Part shown: in pieces, positions 1-10,201 of the stretch
Numbering within the stretch: position 1 is the stretch's first letter
Layout: every line of letters starts with the position of its first letter
NCBI GenBank assembly: GCA_900129675.1
Contig: FSRD01000001.1
Location: 2,159,501-2,223,500 of the forward strand
Length of the DNA: 64,000 nucleotides
Direction of reading: 5' to 3'
Source of the DNA: Bradyrhizobium erythrophlei
Lineage (GTDB): Bacteria > Pseudomonadota > Alphaproteobacteria > Rhizobiales > Xanthobacteraceae
Notes under the pieces: generated by a model
The model's database searches: none
What the model saw: the letters and a program-made list of their open reading frames with translations, nothing else
Told to the model about the DNA's origin: nothing
Program-made: the position numbers and the translations under genes

Positions 1-141
1 CAGGCCTCATTGGTGCCGGCCGCGGTCGGGGCCGATCGCGATGCCAAAAATCCCGCAAGCTGGGGCAAGGTCGGCCGCAACGAGGACTGTCCCTGCGGAA
101 GCGGCAAGAAGTACAAGCACTGCCACGGCAAGTACGCGTGA
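1..141 (+). CDS. secA: SecA preprotein translocase ATPase, C-terminal end (5'-partial)
   Basis: Only the last 46 codons are in the window, open from base 1 in frame 1 to TGA at 139-141. The end carries the SEC-C zinc motif: [14 protein letters not shown], with Cys-x-Cys and Cys-His ligands, preceded by GKVGRNED. This is the usual tail of SecA, the ATPase that drives Sec-dependent export and uses this motif to bind SecB. The motif also occurs in other SEC-C proteins, but the spacing and flanking sequence are typical of alphaproteobacterial SecA. It converges on the LysR gene across about 210 bp of repeat DNA. Confidence 0.88.
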   Translation, partial: QASLVPAAVGADRDAKNPASWGKVGRNEDCPCGSGKKYKHCHGKYA

Positions 142-185
142 CGAGCGATGATTGATCTGGCGCTGCTGTTAGCTTTCGACGAATC

Positions 186-292
186 GTAGGGTGGGGAAAG
201 GCGCTCTTGCGCCGTGCCCACCATTCCGTTTCTAATGGCTGTGAGTTTGACTTAGGCGGTGGGCACGCTTCGCTTTGCCCACCTACGGCTAT
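186..292. repeat. Dispersed palindromic repeat (GTGGGCACG type), two inverted units
   Basis: Two units of the GGGTGGG-AAAG-GCGC-GTGCCCACC type lie here: about 187-222, and about 261-286 in the form GGTGGGCACGCTTCGCTTTGCCCACC. Each can fold into a hairpin. Repeats of this form are scattered through Bradyrhizobium intergenic regions. They lie between the convergent secA and LysR genes, where a bidirectional transcript-end role is possible but not shown. Confidence 0.6.
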
Positions 293-354
293 GTCGTGCG
301 GTGGCGCTTGCTTCATCGTCCCGAAGCGGCGCCCCGGAGACGTCTATCTCGATC

Positions 355-1245
355 TTAGCGAAATCGGAGCGCGTCTATGAGAAGTCGGAGCGCCGGAGAG
401 ATCTGGCGCCGGCTTGGATAATAGATGTGATAACCCGGAAACGGCTCGCACCAGTCCTCCAAAACCCGGATCAACCGGCCGTCGGCGATGGCCTCAGCGG
501 CCATGTCGTCCAGGTAGTATCCCAAGCCGAGCCCGTCGAGCACTGCGCGCAGAGCGAGGCTATTCGTGTTGAAGATCAACTGGCCTTCCACGCGTACTGT
601 AATCGACCGACCATCCTTGTCGAACTCCCAAGGCAACAGGCCGCCGTGGGTAGGCAGCCGTATGCCGATGCATTGGTGTTGTGTCAGGTCCTGCGGAGTT
701 TCTGGCCGCGGGTGACGCTCGAAATAGGCCGGTGTGCCGACGATCGCCATGCGCATGTCCGGGGCGATCCGCACAGCAACCATGTCGCGCTCGACATGCT
801 CACCCAACCGGATGCCCGCATCGAACCGTCCAGCGACTAGATCGGCTAGCATGTTATCGACATTCACCTCGATCTTGATCTCGGGATAGTCAGCTGCAAG
901 GCGCGCCAAAACCGGATATATCACTGTGTAAGCAGCATGTTCGCTGGCAGTGAGCCGGATTGTTCCCGCAGGGACGTCGCGAAGCAGGTTCAGCGCGGAC
1001 AACTCGGACTCAATTCCTTGGAGGTGCGGCAAGACAACGGTGAGCAGCCGCTCTCCGGCCTCGGTCGGCGCGACGCTCCGGGTGGTCCGTGCAAGCAGTC
1101 TGACGCCTAGTCTTTCTTCCAGGCCACGCATCGCGTGACTGAGGGCCGATGGGGAAATGCCCAATCGTGCCGCCGCCTTGGTGAAGCTGTGAGCTTGTGC
1201 CACAGCAACGAATGCCGAGAGGTCGTTGAGATTTTCGCGCGCCAA
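355..1245 (-). CDS. LysR-family transcriptional regulator
   Basis: The 296-residue product begins with a LysR winged helix (residues about 4-62; FTKAAARLGISPSALSHAMR is the recognition region), followed by an effector-binding domain (about 90-290) of the type found next to oxidoreductase genes. The family start lines up only with the TTG at 1243-1245; there is no nearby ATG. A GAGGA ribosome-binding site lies just upstream. The gene is divergent from the aldo/keto reductase at 1348, a typical LysR-target arrangement, so it probably controls that gene. The effector is unknown. Confidence 0.9.
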   Translation of the reverse strand: MARENLNDLSAFVAVAQAHSFTKAAARLGISPSALSHAMRGLEERLGVRLLARTTRSVAPTEAGERLLTVVLPHLQGIESELSALNLLRDVPAGTIRLTASEHAAYTVIYPVLARLAADYPEIKIEVNVDNMLADLVAGRFDAGIRLGEHVERDMVAVRIAPDMRMAIVGTPAYFERHPRPETPQDLTQHQCIGIRLPTHGGLLPWEFDKDGRSITVRVEGQLIFNTNSLALRAVLDGLGLGYYLDDMAAEAIADGRLIRVLEDWCEPFPGYHIYYPSRRQISPALRLLIDALRFR

Positions 1246-2343
<1,098 letters not shown>

Positions 2344-2545
2344 TTGAGCTGCACTCCACGGCCCTTGGTCGCCATACCCGATGATATCCAGCGAAGGATT
2401 GCCTACCCAGTTGGACGCGAAGCCGATTGCTCAAGCGGTGCTGCGAGACCCGGTTGCGAGTCCGCCGAGCCAAGATCGAAACCGCTGATTTCGAATGCAC
2501 GCAACCAAGTCTCTGGTGATGGTTATGGTTATGGAACGACCGGAG

Positions 2546-2620
2546 ATCCAACATTTGGCTGACGCACATGGATGGCACCGTCGTTCACAGGAAGCTGAGG
2601 TTCGGTCCTTTTGAGCTTTC
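2546..2620. repeat. 75-bp direct repeat, copy A (start of winged-helix regulator)
   Basis: This 75-bp segment, from ATCCAACATTTGGCTGACGC to the codons for FGPFELS, recurs at 5168-5242 with 6 mismatches. It covers about 25 bp upstream and the first codons of the winged-helix gene. The two copies bracket the MarR-MFS genes. Confidence 0.85.
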
Positions 2621-3140
2621 GATTGGCGAGAGGCTGCTCCGGCGCGACGGCCGAGTGCTTCCTCTCGGGGATCGGGCGTTGGATATTTTGACCTATCTTG
2701 CCGACCGTCCAGGGGAGGTCATCGCGAAGCAGGAGCTGATGGATCACGTCTGGTCGGACGTAACCGTTGAGGAAGGGAGCCTCCGGGTCCACGTGGCCGC
2801 CATCCGCAAGGCGCTTGGTGACGGCCAATTTGGCAATCGATACATCGCTAACATCAAGGGACGGGGCTATTCATTCGTCGGCACCCTCCGACTTGAAGAT
2901 GGCAAGGGCGGCGGGAGCAAGAGTCTCAATTTCCGAGGAAGTCTCGCTGCGCAACCCCCAATGCTGATTGGCCGAGAGGTGACGGAGTCCGAGGTCTGTA
3001 ACTGGATTCGACAGGGACGGTTCGTCACGCTGCTTCGTCCAGGGGGCATCGGCGAGACGACGGTCGCCGTGGCTGACGGTCATGACGCGGATGTGAGACT
3101 GATTGCAGCCTTGGTTCATGCGCTGCAGGCCCGGCGCTGA
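2568..3140 (+). pseudogene. Winged-helix (OmpR/CadC-type) regulator, truncated after P-loop
   Basis: The 190 residues hold a complete OmpR-type winged helix (about 8-105; recognition region VEEGSLRVHVAAIRKALG, wing IKGRGYSFVG). After a linker comes the beginning of an NTPase domain. The P-loop reads RPGGIGETTVAVA where relatives have GPGGIGKTT, so the catalytic Lys has become Glu and the first Gly is Arg; the frame stops soon after. Full-length relatives continue for several hundred residues. I read this as a decayed 5' fragment. The DNA-binding domain alone could still be made. A related fragment lies at 5190-5741. Confidence 0.7.
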
Positions 3141-3348
3141 TCGGTTGGGCCAAAGGGAGAAAGGGCCCGCGAACGGCAACCAAGCATAGGTTCGGGCACA
3201 GCAAAGCCGCAAACGGCCTCGGAGTTTGAAATGCCGAAATGTGATCAGACCCAGGCGCGTCTCTGATCGACGTTTGCTCGCAATCGAGCGCGCTCTCCCG
3301 CGTATTCAGTCGCCTTGGTCCAGTGGCGGGGCTGCTCCAGGTTTACGG

Positions 3349-3837
3349 CTATGTGGTCTTTGGAACCGCAGCGGCCTGGAGCATGCCGGCCCGCCGTTCG
3401 ATACTCCGCAGCGCCTCGAACGTCACCGCAAGATCCTCGCTTGAGATGTCTTTCAGGAGATAGGCTCGAACGCGCCGCAGCACCCGGTTGATCTCGTCAG
3501 CCTTTGTCTCGCCGATGGCAGTGAGATGCAGCATTTTGGCACGCCGGTCGGTCGGGTCTTCGCGGCGTTCCACCAGCCCCTCAGCCTGCAGTAGATCAAT
3601 GAGCCGGACCAAAGAGGGACCTTCGATGCCCATCTCTTCGGCCAGGACGCCTTGCCGGGCGCATTTTCCCCAGCGCGACAGAACCAATAGGGGCACTGCC
3701 GTCGCTTGCGACAGGCCGTGGTCGGCAAGCGCCTGATCCACCTCGCGACGCCACAGCCGCACGATCCGCCGCATCAGGAACCCGATTTCGGCATGAATGG
3801 TGGTTTGGGAGGGTGCCATACCAAAAATAGATAGCAT
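3349..3837 (-). CDS. MarR-family transcriptional regulator
   Basis: The 162-residue protein has the MarR winged helix: helix-turn-helix GVLAEEMGIEGPSLVRLIDLL and wing VERREDPTDRRAKMLHLT. An alternative start six codons in (MAPSQTT) is possible. It is divergent from the MFS exporter at 3910 with 72 bp between them. That is the classical layout for a ligand-released repressor of a drug or phenolic-compound exporter. The ligand is unknown. Confidence 0.88.
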   Translation of the reverse strand: MLSIFGMAPSQTTIHAEIGFLMRRIVRLWRREVDQALADHGLSQATAVPLLVLSRWGKCARQGVLAEEMGIEGPSLVRLIDLLQAEGLVERREDPTDRRAKMLHLTAIGETKADEINRVLRRVRAYLLKDISSEDLAVTFEALRSIERRAGMLQAAAVPKTT

Positions 3838-3844
3838 AGTAATT

Positions 3845-3861
3845 ATTAGGTTGCAACTATA
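3845..3861. promoter_or_regulatory. Candidate MarR operator in the divergent promoter
   Basis: An imperfect palindrome, TAGGTTG|CAACTAT with a perfect GTTGCAAC core, lies 8 bp upstream of the MarR start and overlaps AT-rich -10-like sequence (TATATA). MarR proteins typically bind such TTGC/GCAA palindromes. Function is inferred. Confidence 0.35.
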
Positions 3862-3909
3862 TAGGTCGAGATATACTTATGATCACGAGCGCAACCTGGA
3901 CGACTCGAT

Positions 3910-5184
3910 ATGGGCCAGCGTCCAACACCCGGCATAGCGGCGCAAACCGACCTGCCCATCCCAGGTCAGCCGGAGGCCCTTGCGCTGATCCCTACGTTCA
4001 TCGTCGTGGCGGTCGACGCCACGGGAATGGGAATCATCCTGCCGCTGTTGCCGTTCTATTCGCAGCGGCTCGGAGCAACTCCCTTCATCGTCGGATCCCT
4101 GATCTCGGTCGATGCCCTCTGTCAGCTGGTGGCTGGTCCCGTGGTCGGAATGCTGTCGGACAGATACGGACGCAGAAGCGTCCTGATAGTCAGCCAGATC
4201 GGGACCCTGGCCGGCTTCGTGTTGCTTGCATCGGCCACCAGTTTGACGCTGGTTTTCCTGGCGCGCATCATCGATGGGCTGACGTCGGGCAATATCTCGG
4301 TTGCCCATGCCTATGCGGCCGAGCACAGCGCGCCGGCGACGCGCAAGCAGGCGCTCGGCACGACAAGCGGCGCCATCGGAACCGGTTTGCTGTTGGGTCC
4401 GGTGCTATCGAGCTTTCTGGTCCAGTTCGGAAGCACGGCTCCGATATGGGCGGCGGCGTTGCTGTCGCTGATCAGCATCGTGGCCACGATCGAACTGCTG
4501 CCGCGGGACCGCCCCCCGTCAGCAACGCTTTGCGTCCAGCGTGTCCTGGAGCCTGAACCGGCCCGGGTTTTATGGGTGATGCCCTACACGTGGGCCCTGC
4601 TCAGCCTTCTGATCCTGTTCTTCTTCGTCAACTCGATGTTTTTGTCACAGATCGCGCTGTTCCTGTCGGCCCGCTTCAGCTGGCATGGACATCCTTTCGG
4701 GGCCAGAGAACTGGGCGGCGTGTTCGCTTACGCCGGCTTCATCAACATTATCGTCCAGGGCCTGTTGATTACCCGAGCCAATCGATTCGTGTCTGACAGG
4801 ATCACGGTCGTGGCGGCCTTCGCGTGCATGGGTGCAGGATTTTCCGGAATCGCCGTTGTGGGTAAAGTTGGCCTTCTCGCCGTTTTCCTGACGCTGATCA
4901 TCCTTGGCATACCATTCATTCGAACGACGCTCACGGCGGAACTTTCCCGAAGCGTTCCGCCCAATCGCCAGGGCATAATCATGGGCCTTAATCAGTCGCT
5001 GATGTCGGGCGCAAATATTGTCGCTCCGCTACTGAGCGGTGCATTGATCGGTCACCGGCTCTACGCCGCATGGGCCTTCGCCATGGCCGTGATCGCGGCG
5101 TGCGGCGCCATCACGGCCGCCGGACTACCTCGAACGCAAGCCGGTACTTCGACAATCGACGTGGAAAATCCAACATTTGGCTGA
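3910..5184 (+). CDS. MFS transporter, TetA-like drug exporter
   Basis: The 424-residue protein has about 12 hydrophobic segments. Family signatures are VDATGMGIILPLLPFY in TM1, the MFS loop 2-3 motif GMLSDRYGRRSVL, and the TM5 antiporter-like segment GTGLLLGPVLSSFL. This is the tetracycline-resistance-like branch (DHA1) of proton-coupled inner-membrane exporters. It is divergent from, and probably repressed by, the MarR gene. Its last codons (NPTFG-stop) fall in the 75-bp direct repeat at 5168, suggesting that the 3' end was set by the recombination that placed the cassette here. The substrate is not known. Confidence 0.88.
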   Translation: MGQRPTPGIAAQTDLPIPGQPEALALIPTFIVVAVDATGMGIILPLLPFYSQRLGATPFIVGSLISVDALCQLVAGPVVGMLSDRYGRRSVLIVSQIGTLAGFVLLASATSLTLVFLARIIDGLTSGNISVAHAYAAEHSAPATRKQALGTTSGAIGTGLLLGPVLSSFLVQFGSTAPIWAAALLSLISIVATIELLPRDRPPSATLCVQRVLEPEPARVLWVMPYTWALLSLLILFFFVNSMFLSQIALFLSARFSWHGHPFGARELGGVFAYAGFINIIVQGLLITRANRFVSDRITVVAAFACMGAGFSGIAVVGKVGLLAVFLTLIILGIPFIRTTLTAELSRSVPPNRQGIIMGLNQSLMSGANIVAPLLSGALIGHRLYAAWAFAMAVIAACGAITAAGLPRTQAGTSTIDVENPTFG

Positions 5185-5242
5185 CGCACATGTATCGCAC
5201 CGTAGCTCACAGGAAGCTGAGGTTCGGCCCTTTTGAACTTTC
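5168..5242. repeat. 75-bp direct repeat, copy B
   Basis: This is the second copy of the segment at 2546-2620. It begins inside the MFS stop region and runs into the TPR remnant at 5190, ending where the two regulator fragments diverge. Confidence 0.85.
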
Positions 5243-5741
5243 CGGCGATTTCGATACAGCAAGGGAGATGGTGGACCGTGCGGTCGCCTTAAACCCTAAT
5301 TCATCGCGCGCATGGGAACAGCGAGGTTGGACTTATGTATTAGCGGGGCAGCCCGAAGAGGCAATCCGGAGTTTTGCGCGCACCATTCGGCTAAGCCCAT
5401 TTCACCCGTCGCCTCTTTCAGCGTTTACAGGAATGGGCGCTGCATTGATCGGTCTTGGTCGTTTCGATGAGGCCGCCGCGGCAGCCAGGAAGGCCATCCG
5501 CCAGAACCCGCCTTATCCGGTGACGTATCCTTTCGTTGCGATTGCTCTGGCTCATCTAAGGCGCGAACCAGAAGCGAGAGAGGCAGCAGCCGGTCTGCTC
5601 AAACTCGAACCCGGTTTTCGCATTTCTGAATGGCCTGCCGGCCGACGGCTACCTCGGATCTATCTACTTTTGAGACATGCAGACCGTCCCTGGCGATGCC
5701 CGTTCCGGGAGGAAGACCGGAAGTCATCGGCCAACGTCTAA
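5190..5741 (+). pseudogene. Remnant of winged-helix/TPR regulator (start fused to TPR tail)
   Basis: The first 18 residues (MYRTVAHRKLRFGPFELS) match the start of the regulator at 2568. The frame then jumps to two or three tetratricopeptide repeats (AREMVDRAVALNPNSSRAWEQ; AIRSFARTIRLSPF; EAAAAARKAIRQNPPYP). The DNA-binding domain and whatever lay between are missing. It is an internally deleted member of the winged-helix/adenylate-cyclase-like TPR family and probably not functional. It may be the 3' part of the gene whose 5' part lies at 2568. Confidence 0.65.
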
Positions 5742-5918
5742 AACGACGCGGTTGCCCAAAACGGCCAATCGACTGAATGCCCGCCGTTTCAACCCAGGCA
5801 GACATGCCAGCATTGGGTTCTCCACCATAATGATGAGACTGTGGAGATGGATGCGTCGTCTGACGTCTTCGCAACGATGCAGATATACAAGTGAGATACG
5901 GCAGTATAAAAATGCTGC

Positions 5919-8129
5919 ATGGGGGAATTCCGACAATCCACGCTCCGCGACGACTTATTCGGGGGGCTTGTCTCCGCCTCCCTCGCGATCCCGCTCGCCA
6001 TGGGCTTCGGTATGTTTGCTTTCACCGCTCTCGGTGACAGCTATTTTGCGCATGGTGCGCTTGCGGGCCTTTACGCTGCGATTGTGGCCGGTGTTGTTTG
6101 CGTCGGACTGGGCGATCGCACCACAACGATTTACGCACCGCGTGTGACCACTACGTTTTTGCTCGGCGCGTTGCTATACGATCTGGTGCATTCCGACGCA
6201 GAAGTCCTGCGTGGTGGTAATGTGCACCTCATTGTCATCGCCTTCTTCTCGATTGTTTTTCTTGGCGGCGTGTTCCAGGCATTATTCGGCTTGGCTCGGC
6301 TTGGCTCACTGATCCGATTTGCGCCGCATCCTGTTATGGCCGGCCTGCAAAATGCGGCGGCAGCGCTCCTCTTTCTCGTACAGTTGGGAGATGTGTGCGG
6401 CTTCGACCACAACATCCCCTTCAAGGCGGTCTTGGGACATCTGGCGGAGGTGAAGCCTCTCAGTTTGGCGGTGGCCCTTGTTACATTCGTCGTGATGTGG
6501 AAGGCGCGCGTCATTACTACGAAAATCCCCCCGCTGCTGGTCGGCCTCGGCATCGGCACCGTGCTTTATTTTGTACTTGTGCTGACGGGGTTCGGCGCGC
6601 AGCTCGGTCCTGTGATCGGCGTGCCGGTTGCGGTGGAAAGTCCAACGCCTTACACGGCCATCAGCGATCAGATCCACCTCGGAGACATTGCCGAATTTTT
6701 GCCGTTCATCGTCGGTGGCGCTTTCGCGCTTGCGCTTGTCGCTGCAATCGACGCGCTTCTTTGCGCCAAACTTGTCACGCCGGCTGGTGCGAAGAAAGCC
6801 GACGGCAACCGGCTGCTGATGCGGCTCGGTATCGGAAATGTGCTCTCGGCCTGTGTCGGCGGAATCACGAGCGGCATCAACATCGGACCGAGCCTTGCCA
6901 ACCGCGCTTTTGGCGCGAAGACATCGCTTTCGGTCCTGATCAACGTGACGGTTTTGCTTCTGATGAGCAGCGTGCTGTTCCCGGTCGTAAGCTACATGCC
7001 TCGTGTCGTGCTTTCGGCCACCATCATGGTCATCGCAGTCCAGCACATCGACCCCTGGTCGATTGACCTCGTTCGCCGCATAGGCACGAGCGCGTCGCGC
7101 CACCGAGGTTTGATGCTGCTCGATCTGTTGGTGGTAGCGGTCGTGACCGCTCTCTCCGTAATTATCAATATAGTAACCGCTGTCTTCCTTGGGATTGTCA
7201 TCGCGATAGCGCTTTTCATCGTGCGCATGAGCCGTTCAAACATTCGCCGACGGTATAACTGCGACAAAATCCATTCACGCAAGGCGCGGACACCGGAAGA
7301 GGCGGCGTTACTTGAGAAGAGGGGCGGAGATATTCTGGGACTTGAGCTCCAGGGCGTGCTCTTTTTCGGCAGCGCCGAAATGCTCAGTGACGACATCGAG
7401 CGTGCGTCCGCCGCCGGCCTTCGTACGATCATCCTCGACCTGCGGCGTGTGACAGAAATCGACGCGACCGGCGCTCGAATATTGGCCGACATTCAGGTCT
7501 CACTCGCTCGCAAAAATCAGCACCTGGTGCTTGCGCTCGCCAAAAATAGCGAGACTGCCGCACGTCTTTCCGAGGCCGGTATTATCGAGGCGATGGGGGC
7601 CGGTTGCCTGTTCGAGGACATCGATCGGGCCATGGAGTGGGCCGAAGATGAGCTGATCCGAACTGACGCCAGGGATACAAAGAGCGACGAGATTCCGCTC
7701 GCCAGCGTCGATCTGCTTTCAACCTTGACCTCCGCGGAACTCGAAGCCATGGAACACCACACGCGGCGTGAAACCTTTCCCCGCGGGCAAATCATTTTCC
7801 GGGAAGGCGATCCGGGCAGCGAACTTTTTATCGTCACCAAGGGCCGCACCAGTGCCTATCTCAACCTGATCAACGGTGGGGATATTCGTCTCGCAACCTT
7901 CGCGCCGGGCACCATATTCGGCGAGCTCGCCATTCTCGATACGGGACCGCGCTCAGCTTCCGTCGTCGCCGACGATGACGTTATTTGCTACGTTCTCAGC
8001 GAGCAGCAATTCGCCGCTCTTGCGAAGGATGCGCCAGCTGTCGCCATCAAGCTACTTTCGGGTCTTGGGCGCGAGCTGAGCAGAAGGCTTCGCCGCGCCA
8101 ACCAGACCATTCACCAGCTGGAAACTTGA
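5919..8129 (+). CDS. SulP-family anion transporter with STAS and cyclic-nucleotide-binding domains
   Basis: The 736-residue protein has an N-terminal SulP/SLC26 membrane domain of 10-14 helices (residues about 10-430). A STAS domain follows (about 460-580; ILDLRRVTEIDATGARIL), then a CRP-type cyclic-nucleotide domain (about 605-725; FPRGQIIFREGDPGSELF and FGELAILDTGPRSASV with the phosphate-binding Arg). SulP proteins move sulfate, bicarbonate or dicarboxylates across the inner membrane. The fused sensor suggests control by cAMP or cGMP. ATG 5919 starts directly before MGEFRQSTLRDD. The sulfur-related genes that follow make sulfate a reasonable but unproven substrate. Confidence 0.88.
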   Translation: MGEFRQSTLRDDLFGGLVSASLAIPLAMGFGMFAFTALGDSYFAHGALAGLYAAIVAGVVCVGLGDRTTTIYAPRVTTTFLLGALLYDLVHSDAEVLRGGNVHLIVIAFFSIVFLGGVFQALFGLARLGSLIRFAPHPVMAGLQNAAAALLFLVQLGDVCGFDHNIPFKAVLGHLAEVKPLSLAVALVTFVVMWKARVITTKIPPLLVGLGIGTVLYFVLVLTGFGAQLGPVIGVPVAVESPTPYTAISDQIHLGDIAEFLPFIVGGAFALALVAAIDALLCAKLVTPAGAKKADGNRLLMRLGIGNVLSACVGGITSGINIGPSLANRAFGAKTSLSVLINVTVLLLMSSVLFPVVSYMPRVVLSATIMVIAVQHIDPWSIDLVRRIGTSASRHRGLMLLDLLVVAVVTALSVIINIVTAVFLGIVIAIALFIVRMSRSNIRRRYNCDKIHSRKARTPEEAALLEKRGGDILGLELQGVLFFGSAEMLSDDIERASAAGLRTIILDLRRVTEIDATGARILADIQVSLARKNQHLVLALAKNSETAARLSEAGIIEAMGAGCLFEDIDRAMEWAEDELIRTDARDTKSDEIPLASVDLLSTLTSAELEAMEHHTRRETFPRGQIIFREGDPGSELFIVTKGRTSAYLNLINGGDIRLATFAPGTIFGELAILDTGPRSASVVADDDVICYVLSEQQFAALAKDAPAVAIKLLSGLGRELSRRLRRANQTIHQLET

Positions 8130-8474
8130 GTTGTACCTTCGCAAGGCCCCGGGCAGCCGTTGCAAAGCCGTCCCGGATAAAAGGCGCTCACAATAAATCG
8201 CGATGTCCGTTGATAGGGCTAGAGCGGAAGTGACGGACCGGGCGCCAAACCGTCGCTTTTGACCCATTTCGGAAGCAAGAAGACCAAAGCGCGAATTCGG
8301 TGGGAGCGGGCTCTGCGCGGACGTCGCTTCTCGTCAGTTGGTCACCCGAACCGTCCATCGGGCCTGACTGGCCTTCGGAGCCGGTCGTAGCCACCGATGC
8401 ACTGATCCTATCAAAAGGTTTATTGGTCTCGAAAGCACCCGCTGCCTATCTCCTGAAAAACGGAGATGACGGCC
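8130..8474. other. Intergenic region with one dispersed-repeat copy
   Basis: No credible gene lies between SulP and the DsrE-like gene. About 8201-8270 is a diverged copy of the dispersed repeat that also lies beside the IS elements (CGGAAGTGACGG, then CTTTTGACCCA). The rest shows no feature I can name. Confidence 0.5.
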
Positions 8475-8930
8475 ATGAAGATGATCACCGGAAGAAGGGA
8501 TGTATTGGGAACATCTGTTTCGGTTACGCATGGTACGGCGCATCTTGCGCTCTACGATCAGGCCATGTGGGACAAGTATCAGCTCACCAGACTAGCCAGC
8601 GAGAAGTTCAAGACCAATACGCTGATCATCGAGCAAAAGGCGGCGGCTGCCGACCCCGCGAACTATGAGGACCCGGCGGGGGTGTTCTCCAGCGAGGATA
8701 ATTCTATACCTGCGCTGATGCGGCGCGGCGTTGTTTTCATGTGCTGCCACGATGCGATTTGGGACCAAGCAGCCGCCCTCATCAAAGCCGATGTCGATCC
8801 TGACAGGCTCTCTTGTGCCGCGCTCGCGGCCGAATTGACCAACCATCTGGTGGATGGCGTCGTTTTAATCCCTGGTGCGGCCGCCACGATGCTCGAGTTG
8901 GAGCAGGCCGGCTTTCACTACGCACAGTAA
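8475..8930 (+). CDS. DsrE-like protein (sulfur-relay family), short N-terminus
   Basis: The 151-residue product resembles the C-terminal part of DsrE/DsrF-like proteins of rhizobia that usually carry a Tat signal. Visible are the core ALMRRGVVFMCCHDAIWDQA with candidate active Cys residues, and the end TNHLVDGVVLIPGAAATMLE. The N-terminus has no signal peptide and looks cut or replaced. GGAG at 8462 favours ATG 8475 over ATG 8466. It lies 39 bp upstream of the DoxD-DoxA gene, so both probably act in reduced-sulfur chemistry. The family match is from recall of the pattern and not from a search. Confidence 0.65.
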   Translation: MKMITGRRDVLGTSVSVTHGTAHLALYDQAMWDKYQLTRLASEKFKTNTLIIEQKAAAADPANYEDPAGVFSSEDNSIPALMRRGVVFMCCHDAIWDQAAALIKADVDPDRLSCAALAAELTNHLVDGVVLIPGAAATMLELEQAGFHYAQ

Positions 8931-8969
8931 CGTCGCCCATTGAATCCGTCACGGCACAGAAGAATCATC

Positions 8970-10076
8970 ATGTCCACACTCATGCTCGACAGCGCTGCGG
9001 CAGCTTCCAATCCCGCCGCTACCCAGGGCAGCAATGGCGACGCACTGCGCATCGCTGCGCTCGGTCTGCTTTCTATCCGCTTCATTCAAGGATTCATCTA
9101 TTGGGGCGGTGGTTCGCGCCGCTTCATCTACGGCCCCGCCAAACTCGATCCGAATGCCGCGAGCTGGATGGCCAACAAATTCCAATCGGCGATGCCGGGC
9201 GCATTGCTGGGAACCGACCATATCATCGCCTTCCTGCTGCATCATTTCTATCTTCTCTATGGCTCGCTGATCCTGTTCAGCGCGGCCGAGCTGATCACGG
9301 GACTGTTCTTGATGGCGGGCTTTCTCACGCGCGCCGCGGCGCTGATCTCGATCGGCCTCTCGGTCGTGCTGATGCTGATGTTCGGCTGGCAGGGTGCGAC
9401 CTGCATAGATGAATGGACGATGGCGGCGTGCAATTTGGCGATCGGTGCCACTCTGATGCTCGGCGGCAGCGCCGCATTCTCGCTGGACAACGCGCTGCTG
9501 GCTCGTAATCCGACGCTCGCCCGGCGGGGATGGTTTCGCTGGATGTCCGGAGCATTGCCGCTTCCGATGCGGAGCAGCAGGTTTCAGCAGCTCGCGCTGG
9601 CGGTGTTTGCGGCGACGGTCGTCTTCAACGTCGCCACCTATAGCTACTATCGTGGCTCGGTCGTTACGCCGTTTCATGGCGGCCCTGTCAGCCCAAGCAC
9701 GCATCATCTCAGCCTGACCGATGCTGTGCTGCTCTCGAACGGCGCCCTGCGTTTCCATGCTTATCTCGATGGCGGTACAGCGGCGGCGCCTTCCAATGTG
9801 ATGACTGCGGTGCTGAAGTCCAATGATGGCAAGGTGCTCGAGCAATGGGACGGTACAGCGTTGAGCCATCTGCCGACTTCCGCGATCGCCAACGAGTTCG
9901 CCTACAACCGCTTTGCGCCGGGTCCGTTTGGGCTTCGGGCGGAGATGGGGGCGATGGCGACGATTACGCTGCCCGTCACGAGTAATACGGACCCCGGCAG
10001 CCTCAAGAGCGCCGCGACGTTGCAGCTACACACCGTCAACGGCAATACATTCAACGTCGCCGTCAGAATGGAATAA
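8970..10076 (+). CDS. Thiosulfate:quinone oxidoreductase-like DoxD-DoxA fusion
   Basis: The 368-residue membrane protein has an N-terminal DoxX/DoxD-like region with several helices (about 20-180; LSIRFIQGFIYWGGGSRRFI, FWLLYGS-type helices, GFLTRAAALISIG). A further helix follows at about 210-230, then a mostly extracytoplasmic DoxA-like domain (about 235-368). Thiosulfate:quinone oxidoreductase of Acidianus has DoxD and DoxA as separate subunits; bacterial versions are often fused. The enzyme would oxidise thiosulfate to tetrathionate and pass electrons to quinone. ATG 8970 was preferred over TTG 8940. Confidence 0.75.
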   Translation: MSTLMLDSAAAASNPAATQGSNGDALRIAALGLLSIRFIQGFIYWGGGSRRFIYGPAKLDPNAASWMANKFQSAMPGALLGTDHIIAFLLHHFYLLYGSLILFSAAELITGLFLMAGFLTRAAALISIGLSVVLMLMFGWQGATCIDEWTMAACNLAIGATLMLGGSAAFSLDNALLARNPTLARRGWFRWMSGALPLPMRSSRFQQLALAVFAATVVFNVATYSYYRGSVVTPFHGGPVSPSTHHLSLTDAVLLSNGALRFHAYLDGGTAAAPSNVMTAVLKSNDGKVLEQWDGTALSHLPTSAIANEFAYNRFAPGPFGLRAEMGAMATITLPVTSNTDPGSLKSAATLQLHTVNGNTFNVAVRME

Positions 10077-10201
10077 GATCGAAAAAGCGGGGGCATGCTG
10101 ACGGTAACGCCAACATCCTGGATGGGATTACGGACCGCGGGCCTTCCAGGCCAGGCGCCCCAGCGAACATTGCCGTCCACCGAACGGCATCCTCGATGAG
10201 C

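Noticed and set aside
5919..8129. Start of the SulP gene further upstream
   Set aside because: No in-frame start with family-like sequence precedes ATG 5919, and the membrane domain begins soon after it.
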